Assembly (NCBI RefSeq): GCF_001277295.1
Contig: NZ_CP011456.1
Coordinates: forward strand, 868,001-932,000
Source of the DNA: Anabaena sp. WA102
Lineage (GTDB): Bacteria; Cyanobacteriota; Cyanobacteriia; Cyanobacteriales; Nostocaceae
Length of the DNA: 64,000 nt
Direction of reading: 5' to 3'
Made by a program: the position numbers and the translations under genes. Shown piece by piece: positions 25,360 through 36,100 of the stretch. Every line of letters starts with the position of its first letter. Position 1 is the stretch's first letter. The notes beneath the pieces were generated by a model. The model worked only from the letters and a program-made list of their open reading frames with translations. It ran no database searches and was not told the origin of the DNA.

Positions 25360-27003
25360 TCAACCCAAGCTACTTTGTGGATGATATTGACTGTATTCTT
25401 CTGGCATTTGTAAGCCTTGAATTTTCAAGTTTTGAATCCGATACAAATACGCTGCACCTGTCATAATTTCATCTGCCACATTAACTACTCGACGATTATT
25501 AATATCAGCTAAATAAGAACCACGTACCCAATTATTAAAACTTCCCATTGCTGGTCCACACCAAATTTGATAATCAATTTCTCGACCCTTTTCTCCAGTA
25601 TTAGACCACCGGGAAGATAATCCTAAATACCAGCGAAATATTAACGCCATTTTTAGTTTAGGATTATTGGCAGCTTTACTTAATTTTTCTGGGTTACGTT
25701 GAGATAAATAAGTAGATGTTTCTTGCCAAATTTCGGAAATTGTTTTTCGCAGAATTTGTTTTTCTAACTTTTCTATTTCATCTGGGGGAATTTCTGCAAA
25801 TGAATTATAGTTTCTGTATAATTCCCATAATTTTTGAGCGCGAAGGGGGAAGAGAGTTCCCCGTTTAAGAACTTGTAATTTGACTCCCATTTCAAACATA
25901 TCAGCCGCAGGTGCCATCATTACATCAGTCATTTCTGCTTCAGCTAGGAGCTTTTTTGTATATTCTGAAGTCCCAGCTTCAACGCAAGATTGATTAATAG
26001 AACCAGTGGCAATATAAGCCGCACCCATCATTAAAGCTGCTAGGGCTGATTGAGGTGTAGAAATTCCCCCAGCTACACCAATTCTTACGGGTTTTTCATA
26101 ATCATATTTGCCTTGAATTTCGTCCCTTAATTCTAAAATAGAAGGTAATAAACAAACCAGTGGACGATTATCTGTATGTCCTCCTGAATCTGCTTCTACG
26201 GTAATATCATCAGCCATAGGAATTTTTGCGGCAAGATTAGCTTGCAATTCAGTAATTAACCCTTGTTCAACTAATTGAGTTAAAATTTTTGTAGGTGCAG
26301 GTTGGAGGAATTTAGTAGCAACTTCCCGACGAGAAACTTTAGCAATAATTTTGTTTTTGATTTCGATTTCATTGGCTGAATTTAAACTCAGTCCAGCCGC
26401 CCGATAGTAGACGATATTATCACTTAAATCTAAGAATGCAGAGGCTTCAATTATTCTGACTTGATGCTGTAAATACAAATCAATTAAACGCCTTTCGATA
26501 GCAGGTTCACTAGGACTATGAAGTAAGTTAAAAGCATAAGATTTGTTATGCAAAGCTTGTTGAATTTTGTGAATTGCTGCTTCTATCCGGGTAGGAGATA
26601 AACCTCCTGCACCAAAGGAGCTTAAAATGTTGGCTTTTCCCAAGGTAATTACCATTTCTTCGGATGCAATACCTTGAGCCATTGCTCCAGTCATATAGGC
26701 ATATTTGACGCTGTAGAACTCTAGAAAAGCTGGATCACCTAATTGATGAAATCCGATTGGAGGAACAGTTAAAAGCATTTCTAGCTTTTGAGTTTTACCG
26801 TTAGCACTATATGATAGACTGCCTTCATTGCTAATACCAATTTGTCCTTCTTTATTCAGAATATAACAAGGGGAATCCAAATTCATCAGTTTATTTTTAA
26901 TATTTTTTGCATCAAAGGACACAGTATTTAAATCGCCTTGCCATCCTTGATAATTGTTATTCATGGAAGGGGAAAATTTGAGTTGTTGATGTTGTTTTAA
27001 CAT
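25360..27003 (-). CDS. PfaD-like enoyl reductase (FMN TIM barrel)
   Basis: About 547 residues. The nitronate-monooxygenase/enoyl-reductase type barrel is shown by VEADSGGHTDNRPLVCLLPSI, VRIGVAGGISTPQSALAALMMGAAYIATGSINQ and MMAPAADMFEMGVKLQVLKRGTLFP, all hallmarks of PfaD in PUFA synthases and its heterocyst glycolipid counterpart. It reduces enoyl-ACP intermediates in trans for the PKS. The N-terminus contains SMNNNYQGWQGDLNTVSFD, the usual PfaD opening. The start is uncertain: ATG at 27003 or 26964; further upstream the frame is MITE sequence. Confidence 0.88.
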   Translation of the reverse strand: MLKQHQQLKFSPSMNNNYQGWQGDLNTVSFDAKNIKNKLMNLDSPCYILNKEGQIGISNEGSLSYSANGKTQKLEMLLTVPPIGFHQLGDPAFLEFYSVKYAYMTGAMAQGIASEEMVITLGKANILSSFGAGGLSPTRIEAAIHKIQQALHNKSYAFNLLHSPSEPAIERRLIDLYLQHQVRIIEASAFLDLSDNIVYYRAAGLSLNSANEIEIKNKIIAKVSRREVATKFLQPAPTKILTQLVEQGLITELQANLAAKIPMADDITVEADSGGHTDNRPLVCLLPSILELRDEIQGKYDYEKPVRIGVAGGISTPQSALAALMMGAAYIATGSINQSCVEAGTSEYTKKLLAEAEMTDVMMAPAADMFEMGVKLQVLKRGTLFPLRAQKLWELYRNYNSFAEIPPDEIEKLEKQILRKTISEIWQETSTYLSQRNPEKLSKAANNPKLKMALIFRWYLGLSSRWSNTGEKGREIDYQIWCGPAMGSFNNWVRGSYLADINNRRVVNVADEIMTGAAYLYRIQNLKIQGLQMPEEYSQYHPQSSLG

Positions 27004-27019
27004 GATTTTTGTAGTGAAT

Positions 27020-27238
27020 AAGTAGGTGGGCGTTAAAAATTGTCGTTGGGGCAAGGGAACTCTTAACTGGGAACAGGAAGAGAGTTTTGAGTGATTTTAC
27101 TTTTCTTCGCATACCTTTAAATTTTGGCGTTGCTGAATCGAGGTATGAAATTCCCAAATTGAATCTTTAAAACTCAAACCTTTGCGTCTTTGCGCCTTTG
27201 CGTGAGACTAAAATTCATACCCTTAATCAGCAACGCCA
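27020..27238. mobile_element. MITE D remnant joined to complete MITE C
   Basis: A family D left end (AAGTAGGTGGGCGTT) runs for about 100 bp without its right end and meets a complete family C copy at 27125-27238, bounded by TGGCGTTGCTGAATCGAGGT and the complement of TTAATCAGCAACGCCA. Together they fill almost the whole gap between the PfaB-like and PfaD-like genes; family C ends 3 bp after the PfaB-like stop. Confidence 0.65.
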
Positions 27239-27241
27239 TTT

Positions 27242-29893
27242 TTACTGTTCTTTTTTGGCTTGTATCACCATTTTTTTGTACAAGTCTAATTGCTGTTGGA
27301 GAAAGAGACTAAGTTGTTGGAGTGATGTTTGCCGGGACTGTAATAAAAAGTTGTGTGCTTTAGCCATACGGGCATTATTTTTATTTAAACTTTGATAATT
27401 AGGGATAGGTGTCATTTTGTGTTGATAATCTAATAAAGAAGTATCTTCTGCAAATTTGATATTAGGCAAAGAATATAAAGGTGATAAATCCAACTCAATT
27501 CGATGACTAAATAGTTTGGCTAAGGCTTTAATAATGGAGGTATGATCATCTACACCTCTTCTATTTAGGGATACAGCTAGATGTCCTTTGTCTTTGAGAA
27601 TTTCGCTAATCCAACGACTACAGTTACTACCAACACCAACTTCAATAAAGATTCTGACATTATCATTGTAGGCACGATTAACTAAGCGAGGAAAATCAAG
27701 TTGGTGACAAAGGGCTTTAGCAATATTTTTGCCTATTAAATGGCTATCAATTTTCATGGGTGCGTATTCTGCCGCAGAATAGAAAATTGTTTTTGAATTG
27801 GTTTGGATAGGTAAGGTATTGACCTTTACTAATTCATCATATTCAGAGTGCATTGGTTCACAATGAATTACATGATTAATTGATGTGGGAAAAGCGTCAC
27901 ATTTTAAAGTTTGAATAACTCTTTCACAAGCTTTAGTTTCACCAGCAATAATGACTTCTTCAGGTGTATTGATTAAAACAGTATAAACCCGACTTTCATT
28001 TTTTAGAACCTCTTGCACTAGAGAATAGGAACATATCAAAATGTAGTTACTCCAAAATTCTTCCCTTTTACCTTCATGAATTAAGGGTAATCCCCAATGT
28101 TGACGAACTGCGTTTTTAGGACCAGATAGCCGAGTTTTAAATAAAGGAGATGAGTTCAAATAATCGCTCGTACTTTTAAAGCTAGTCCAGACACCTTGCG
28201 CTAACATCATACTGGTTTCACCAAGACTATAGCCAAAGCTGTATGGGGATTGAATTTGGAAATAGTTTTTCAGAATTGCTGTCATTAATCCGGCGATACC
28301 AACTTCTGATTCCAGCATAGAAACGGGATCATCTATTAATGTTTGTTCTATGCTTTCTAGTTGTCTTCTTAATAATTTATTGATGCTTCGAGGATAGAGA
28401 ATTTTTTCAATATTGGCGACTCGGTTATAAACACTTTTGATGACAACATCATTATGTAGTTGAGGAAAAAGACGAAAAATATTTCTTCCTAGTCCTATAT
28501 AGGAAGTAAAAGAACCAGGATAAACAAAGGCGACATGACCTTTTTTCCCTTGGGGATTAACCGTAAAATAACTACCAAGAGGAGTTTGCCAGTCTTTCCC
28601 AGTAGCAAAAGCAATTTTTACTCCCTGAATTGCCCTTTCAATTTCTCGTTTTAATTCTTCTGGATGTCGTGAGAGAATTGCTAAGGCGTAAGTTGATTGT
28701 TTATATTGCTGATATTTTTGAAAATAATCATTAGCAAGTTGAGATATGGAAGAACCATTTGTGAAACTTTGTTGAAGTGCGGTAATTTGTGTTAATAAAG
28801 AAGAACGATCATCAGCCGCAATAGGAAATAAATAATAAGGCATTTCTGCTAAATATTGACTACTGCGTTCTACTTGGCTGATTTCTTCTGACAAAATTAA
28901 ATGTCCATAAATATTATTTTCTTCCATCATATTTACCGCAGCCACTCTTTTAGTCGCACCAGGTTCTAAAAACCAAGGTTTTGATTCTACCGCTACATAA
29001 AAGGGACTTCCGCGCCAAATTTCTGGCTGTTTAGGATTAGACCATTGGGGAACACCAGGAATATAACGATGATATAGGCAAAGTGCGGTTTTGATGAGGC
29101 TAAATATACCAGATGAGGCTTGTGTGTTACCAATATTTGCTTTAACGCTACCCAGTCCACAACTCAGATTTTCTCCCCCTGTATGATAGGCTGATATTAA
29201 ACCTTGAATTTCTGCTATATCTGCGTTGGCAGTCCCTCTAGCAACCACTTCTAAATAACCAATATCTGCGGCTTGAACATCTGCTATTTGAAACGCATTC
29301 TGACAAGCTTGAGTAATGGTTTCCGGGTGATTGGGAGAATGTTTGACCACACTGAAACCATCCATGATTGCATAGATGCAATGATTTTGTTGCTTGGCTG
29401 TTTCATGCAGTTGTAACACTACTGCGGCTGCACCTGCTGTTTTAATTACATTTTCAGCTTTTTCGTCATAACTAAAAGTATATACACCTTCATTAATTTC
29501 TATCGGGTAACTCTTGTCTATGCCGACAATTAAAACAGCTTCAACTTGCTGGGTAGTTAATAATTTTTGACTGACATCCAAAGCCGATAAAAGCGAATTT
29601 TCCTCGGCAAAAAATGCTAATTCAGCAGAGATATAGTTAGCTAATTTAGCAGAATTTTCTGTAGGAGAAATGATAATTAAAGCTATCTTCGTTTCTGGTT
29701 GAATTTTAGCATCTTCTAGAGCAGAATTGATTAATTCTCGACTTAATGGAGTTTGCTGATAATTTTCAGATGTAACTAAATTTTGCTTGCTTTCATAAAT
29801 CAGACGTTCAAATTTATTTAATGTTGGTGAATTACTAACAAAACAATCCATACCGACAATTGCTAATTTTTGATTTTGTGCAATTGATTTCAT
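27242..29893 (-). CDS. PfaB-like protein: degenerate ketosynthase plus acyltransferase
   Basis: 883 residues from the ATG with GGAG upstream (MKSIAQNQKLAIVGMD); 21 upstream codons are repeat-derived. Residues ~8-330 follow a ketosynthase fold (LGSVKANIGNTQASSGIFSLIKTAL) but lack the active-site Cys block, as in a chain-length-factor-like domain. Residues ~430-800 form an acyltransferase (FVYPGSFTSYIGLGR; nucleophile S556 in GYSLGETSMM). This order matches PfaB of PUFA synthases and a partner in heterocyst glycolipid clusters. It likely loads acyl or malonyl units onto the PKS carrier domains. The C-terminal ~80 residues are helical and Gln-rich. Confidence 0.82.
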   Translation of the reverse strand: MKSIAQNQKLAIVGMDCFVSNSPTLNKFERLIYESKQNLVTSENYQQTPLSRELINSALEDAKIQPETKIALIIISPTENSAKLANYISAELAFFAEENSLLSALDVSQKLLTTQQVEAVLIVGIDKSYPIEINEGVYTFSYDEKAENVIKTAGAAAVVLQLHETAKQQNHCIYAIMDGFSVVKHSPNHPETITQACQNAFQIADVQAADIGYLEVVARGTANADIAEIQGLISAYHTGGENLSCGLGSVKANIGNTQASSGIFSLIKTALCLYHRYIPGVPQWSNPKQPEIWRGSPFYVAVESKPWFLEPGATKRVAAVNMMEENNIYGHLILSEEISQVERSSQYLAEMPYYLFPIAADDRSSLLTQITALQQSFTNGSSISQLANDYFQKYQQYKQSTYALAILSRHPEELKREIERAIQGVKIAFATGKDWQTPLGSYFTVNPQGKKGHVAFVYPGSFTSYIGLGRNIFRLFPQLHNDVVIKSVYNRVANIEKILYPRSINKLLRRQLESIEQTLIDDPVSMLESEVGIAGLMTAILKNYFQIQSPYSFGYSLGETSMMLAQGVWTSFKSTSDYLNSSPLFKTRLSGPKNAVRQHWGLPLIHEGKREEFWSNYILICSYSLVQEVLKNESRVYTVLINTPEEVIIAGETKACERVIQTLKCDAFPTSINHVIHCEPMHSEYDELVKVNTLPIQTNSKTIFYSAAEYAPMKIDSHLIGKNIAKALCHQLDFPRLVNRAYNDNVRIFIEVGVGSNCSRWISEILKDKGHLAVSLNRRGVDDHTSIIKALAKLFSHRIELDLSPLYSLPNIKFAEDTSLLDYQHKMTPIPNYQSLNKNNARMAKAHNFLLQSRQTSLQQLSLFLQQQLDLYKKMVIQAKKEQ

Positions 29894-29984
29894 TATTATT
29901 CTCCGGTTTTTAAAATTGAACCTAATTATGTTTCGCACAAAGACGCAAAGAAGCAAAGGCGCAAAGTTTTAGAGTTTTAATTTT

Positions 29985-30120
29985 GGCGTTGCTGAATCGA
30001 GGTATGAAATTTCCAAATTGAACCTTTAAAAATCTTACCTTTGCGTCTACTCTTCGAGATCACGAAGCGTGATTGCGCCTTTGCGTGAGACTAAAATTCA
30101 TACCCTTAATCAGCAATGCC
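29985..30120. mobile_element. MITE family C copy with small internal insertion
   Basis: Bounded by TGGCGTTGCTGAATCGAGGT and the complement of TTAATCAGCAATGCC. Compared with the 114-bp copy at 27125 it has an extra ~23 bp around TCGAGATCACGAAGCGTGA, itself a small hairpin. It lies between the PKS and the PfaB-like gene, with CGCAAAGAAGCAAAGGCGC repeats beside it. Confidence 0.65.
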
Positions 30121-30153
30121 TTAAATCCTCTCTGCGCCTCTGCGTGAAAAAAT

Positions 30154-33100
30154 CTAATCTTTGGCTATTTGTCGAGGTAGAATTGTTCCTTTAGCACCAA
30201 TCATGCGATTATAAACTTGTCCTTGACGGTTATAGGTAATCACATCTGTAACTACTGATGATTCTGTTTTTGATTGGACTTCACAAGTAACATAAAATGT
30301 TTCACCAAAAGGGACTTTTGCAAACTGTTCAAAATGCTTTATTTCTGATGGTAAACATCCAACTTGATGAAAGTGTTGTGTCCAAATCCAGAGAGAATGA
30401 ATCTGGACATCTGCTATATAAGGATTGAATGTTTGCACCGGAAATTGTCCCTGTTGCTGTGTAGTTGGTTCTGGTAAACAGCATTCAATGGTTATCTGAC
30501 TAGGACTGGTATTTAAAACTGATTTTACGCCTTGAAATGTGAATCCATGAAATAGGCTAGAAGCATTTACTTGATATAATTCTTGATTGGTTTTGAGAAA
30601 ATTTTCATCCTGATTAAAGTTCAAGTTTACATAACTTGGAGGTGTGGGAATTTCTCTTTTGAGAATTAGATTTGTGCTGAAATGATAGCGGATTTTCCCG
30701 TCTGGTGTCTGACTACTAATTTTAGCAGCAAATTCTATTTCCTGATTTTCATGTTTCGCAAGTTCTTGAAGTTCTAAAATATATTCACTTGCGAAGTCCT
30801 CACCAAAAACTATGCCTTTTAAAACTTTGAAATTGGGAGAACTGAAGGCTGTAAATCCAGGATAGAGTTGTTCACAAGCATTAGTCATCCATAATAACCC
30901 ACAGGTAGCAGGAAGTACGGGACGACCGGCGATAACATGATCCTGTAAAAATGGGTTTTCTGTTAATGTTAATCGGCGTTTAATCCGATAGGTTTTTAAA
31001 TCATTTGATAAGGTTGCAGGAACATAAATTAATGGACTACCAATCACTAATTGAACTGTGCCTTGATTAGCCGTTGTTAGTTCATCAACTAATATTTGTG
31101 TTCCTGTTTCTACGGGAATAACTTCAATTCCTCTGGCTGCAAAAGCTTTCTTTAATTCTGATGATACCATGCCACTTTCCCAAGGTCCCCAGTTAATAGC
31201 CATAACATGACAGTTAGGGTAATTATGTTTAATTAGATGGGCTGATTTGTTGAGAATTTCATTGGCTATGGCATAATCTGATTGTCCTGCATTTCCATAA
31301 AATCCCACTACGGAAGAAAACAAAACTAAATATTGCAATTGACTTGCTGGTACACACCGCAGGAGATTTTCTAAACCTTTAACTTTAGCTGCATAAACAT
31401 TTTCAAAATCTTGAATTGATTTCTTTTCAATGCGCTTGTCAGCTAAGTTTCCTGCACCATGAATTATACCTGTTATCGCCCCAAAACGTTCAATTACATC
31501 TGCAAGTTTTGATTCTAGTAATACTGTGTCAGTAATATCTACACTCAGATATTCTGCTTCCCCTCCAGCTTCTACAATAGCTTTCAGAGTATTTTGAATT
31601 TCTCGCTGTGAGGAAATAATTTGATACTTTTTCTGTACCATTATCGGTGTTGGTTTTTCCCCTTGGGCTTGAAAATTTTCTAAAATTCGCTGTTTTAATT
31701 CTGCTTCATTTTCACAATTTTCTGCCCAAACTGGTTCAACTTCTGTGGTGGAACGCCCTAAAAGAATAAATTTACATTGATATTGTTGGGCGATTTTTAT
31801 GACACATTGGGCTGTGATTCCTTTTGCACCACCACTCACGAGAAATACTTGATCTTTAGTAATTTCTCTTGCAGAATTGGTAGTTGGTAATGGGCTAAAA
31901 TCTGCAATTAAAGTAACTCTACCTTTGTTGCTATATCCTACTTCTTGAATTAACAAGTTTGCATCATAAATTTCTGCGAGGATATTTTTTACAGATGTTT
32001 CTGAATCTAAGTCTGGATTTAAGTCAAGGGAACGACAAAATACATTTTCCCATTCTTGATTAATACTCTTGCTAAGTCCGAATAATCCTCCAGAAATTGC
32101 ACTAAAATTATGGCTTTCTCCTAATCCAAATTCACCATCTAAACGCGCAACGCTAATAAAACAACTGCGTCCAAATTTGGCGGCTGCGTTGAGTGGTTCT
32201 TTCAGATATTTAGCGATTAAGAAGACATGACGCAGAATAGATTTATCTATGTCTAATGATGTTGCTGGGTGAAGGTGAATAAATGCAGCTACAGTCCCAT
32301 AATTATCAGCAATCTGTTTTAACTGTTGTTGTAAACTGTCTTCATTCCAATCCGTTAAAACTACTCTATTGATACCTGCATTAACATTTGACTCGACACC
32401 GGGGAAACTTAAAACTACAGTTTTCCAACCTTTCGCTATCAAACTTTCTGCTAATTTCTCTGTGGTGGAAGAACCATCATCAGTGATTAATGCAATGTGA
32501 TTTTCAGAAAGAGAAAATTCTAAACTATCTGGTGTGGGAAGTTGCTGTAATTTAGCAATACTGCGGCGGATATTTGGTACAGATGTGATTGTGATATCTT
32601 CTACTATTTCTTCAGTCAATAAATTAGGAATTCTCTGGGCTTGTTGCTGCATATAAGTGGCAATTTCGCCTAAAGTTCTCAATTCTCCAATTTCTTCGGG
32701 GTTGGGTTTAGGTAAATCGGGATATAGTTCTAATAAACCTCCTAAAATTTCTACTCGTTTGATAGAATCAATTCCTAAATCTGCTTCCATATCCATTGAC
32801 AGTTCTAGCATTTCCACAGGATAACCTGTTTTGTCACTGACAACTGTTAGCAGAATATCGCTTAAATCTTGGAAAATTTCTCCTTCTTGTTGCTGTTCTT
32901 CAACTACGGGTGTGGCTGGAATTAATTCTGGTTGGGGAACTTCTACTAATACCTCTTTGCTAATAATTGCTGTTGATATTTCTACTTGTTGATTTAAGAT
33001 ATCTGGAACTAAAGTTTGCATATATTCAGCAATTTGTTCCAAGGTTCTTAATTGTCCTAATTCTTCGGGGTTGGGTTTAGGTAAATCGGGATGTAGTTCT

Positions 33101-36100
33101 AATAAACCTCCTAAAATTTCTACCCGTTTAATAGAATCAATTCCCAAATCTGCTTCCATATCCATTGACAGTTCTAACATTTCTACTGGGTAGCCTGTTT
33201 TATCACTGACAACGTTTAGTAAAGTTTGACTAAGGGTAGCTTTATCTATATTTGGGATGGTTTTTTCTTCACGCAGAGGCGCAGAGGCGCAGAGAGGAAG
33301 AGGTTCGGAAATATTCTGATTCAGTAAGTCTGGTTTTTGATCATTTTCTAAGTCTTGTTGAATTTGAGGATGATTTACAAAGGTTTTTTCTTCACGCAGA
33401 GGCGCAGAGGCGCAGAGAGGAAGAGGTTCGGAAATATTCTGATTCAGTAAGTCTGGTTTTTGATCATTTTCTAAGTCTTGTTGAATTTGAGGATGATTTA
33501 CAAAATTGATGACTTTATTTTCTGAGGTCAGTAAATGCAAATGTTTTTGCAGAAGTTGAAAGTAATTTTGGGTATATTCATGTTGATATTTGAGATATTG
33601 TTCATGAATGCGGAGGGTATCACCTTGATGATCATGAAACCGCATCATGTTCTGTTCAGAGTTGGAAATTGCTAGTTGTTGAGTTTGGGATTGATGTTCT
33701 GTAGTTTGATTATTTCCCAATAATAAATACTGTTGCTGCATTAATTGAGAAAATGTCTTTGTGTATTCTGTTTGATTGTGTAAAGATTGTTCATGAACGT
33801 GGATAATATCTCGTTGTTGCTGGCTAAATTCTGTGATAATTTTTTCTAAGTTGTGAATAACTTTTCCCTGATTATCAGGTTGGATTTCGACTTGTTCTAA
33901 TTTACCATTGAGTGAAGTTGGGTGGTCGTTGTTACCCTGTGGTTGATGATTCTCATTAAATGAAGTTGGCGGTTTGTTGTTACCCTGTGGTTGATGATTC
34001 TCATTAAATGCAGTTGGCGGTTTGTTGTCAATTGTTGGTTGGGGAGATACCACTCCCACATGATGACCATTCTCTAAAGCTTTCGCAAATGCTTTTTGAG
34101 TTCTTTCGGTAATGTTGGTACTATTTAAGCGGACATTTAAAACTTTTTTAGCGGGAACTTCGGGAATTTTAGTTGCGACTTGATAGGGATCTAAATTTTG
34201 CAAATATAATCCAGCTACCTGCAATTGAACTATGGCTTGTCGAAGAGTTTTGTCGCTGTTTTTGGTATGACTTGGATTTACGGCTATAGCTATGTGTGGC
34301 TTATCACTTAGAATTTCTTTCACCAAATTGGTAAGGACACTTTTGGGACCAAATTCTACAAAGTAATAACCGCCAGCAGCATAAATATTTTCAATTTCCT
34401 GCTGAAATAACACCTGATTTAACAGTTGTTCTTTGAGGATTTTTTGAATGGCGTGGGGTTCTTGAGGATAACGGCTACCTGTAACATTAGTATAAACAGG
34501 AATTTGGGCTTCGTTGAAATTTACTTTTTCAACGGCTTGGGCAAAAGGTTTTTGAGCATGAGATACTAATGGTGTATGAAATGCTGCGGAAACTCCTAAT
34601 AAAAAAGTGGTAAGACCTTGATTTTTGAGAATATCTTGGACTTGAATAATTTCCTCTTTCTTGCCAGCTAATACTACTTGGTGCTGAGAATTTTTATTAG
34701 CAACTGCTACCTGGGGAAACTTTTTAATTACTTCCGTTATTTGATGAATATCTCCTTTGACAGCTAACATTCCTCCGGTATCAAAATTGGGATTAGCAGG
34801 TGCAGCCATAGCTTGTCCTCTAGCTTTTACTAGGAACAAATAATCCTCTTCATTTAACACTCCTGCGACCCACAAGGCTGTTAATTCACCAAAGCTATGA
34901 CCGGCAACAAAATCGGGTTTAAATCCAGCTTGTTGCAAGATTTTATATAAGCCTGCACTAAATACACCAATTGCCGGTTGTGCATATTCAGTTTTTTGCA
35001 ATGTTGCTAACTGAATTTGCTTTTTTGTTTCATCAAAAACAGGTTGAGGAAATACTACACTTGATAAAGGCTGTAACCCGTCTTCACACAACAAGCTATC
35101 CATGTGAGTGTAGGTTTGGCGCAAGCAGGGAAAATTCATTACCAATTCCCGCCCCATTTCTAAGTATTGTGAACCTTGTCCAGAAAACAAAGCCACTACT
35201 TTAGCTGTTGTGTCTGTCCCCTTTTGGCGGTAGTAAACCCCTTGCGGATGTTCCCAGGATTTGGCTTCAGGCTTGTTTCTCAGCCCTTCTATGACAATTT
35301 GCAGTAATTCCCCAGCTTGCCCTAAATCATCGGCGACAAAGCCCACTCTGGCATAATTAACGGGAATTTTAGCGGTTTGAGAATCAGTAATTAATTGTTG
35401 ATAGTATTTTTCTTTATTCTCATTCTGTAATTGTTGTTGGATTTGTTGACAACGAGATAACAACTCTGAAGGGGTGGGGGCAAATAGCAGTAAGGATTGT
35501 GGAGTATGGTGTAAACGGTAAGGGTGATGATGTTCATGTTCATATTCTTCTAAAACAACGTGATAATTCGTACCACCAAATCCAAAAGCACTGACTCCCG
35601 CCCTTCTGGGTTGAGTAGGATGACTTACCCAAGGTCTAGTTTCCGTATTTAAATAAAATGGCGAGTTCTCAATATTCAGTTTAGGATGGGGGGTACTGAC
35701 ATTAATCGTCGGTGGTAAGACTTTGTGATGTAATGCTAAAGCCGCTTTGATGAGACTGGCAGCACCAGCAGCCGCTTTAGTGTGTCCAATTTGAGATTTA
35801 ACAGTTCCTAAAGCAATATGCTGTTTTTTCGGGTTATTTTCGCCAAAAACACTGGTAATAGATGTAAATTCCGTAGGATCTCCTACCATCGTTCCTGTAC
35901 CATGTGCTTCAATTAAGCCTATACTAGCAGGAGAAACTCCTGCATCTGTATATGCTCGATTCAAAGCAATTATTTGACCTTCGGCGCGAGGTGCATAGAT
36001 ACTTTTATACTTACCATCACTGGAACTGCCAACGCCCTTAATGACTGCATAGATGCGATCGCCATCTCGTTGAGCATCTTCTAGGCGCTTAAGTACCAAC

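Noticed and set aside
33252..33509. Plus-strand frame with FLHAEAQRRREEE repeated
   Set aside because: Antisense to the PKS linker duplication; it reads the dispersed repeat on the other strand.
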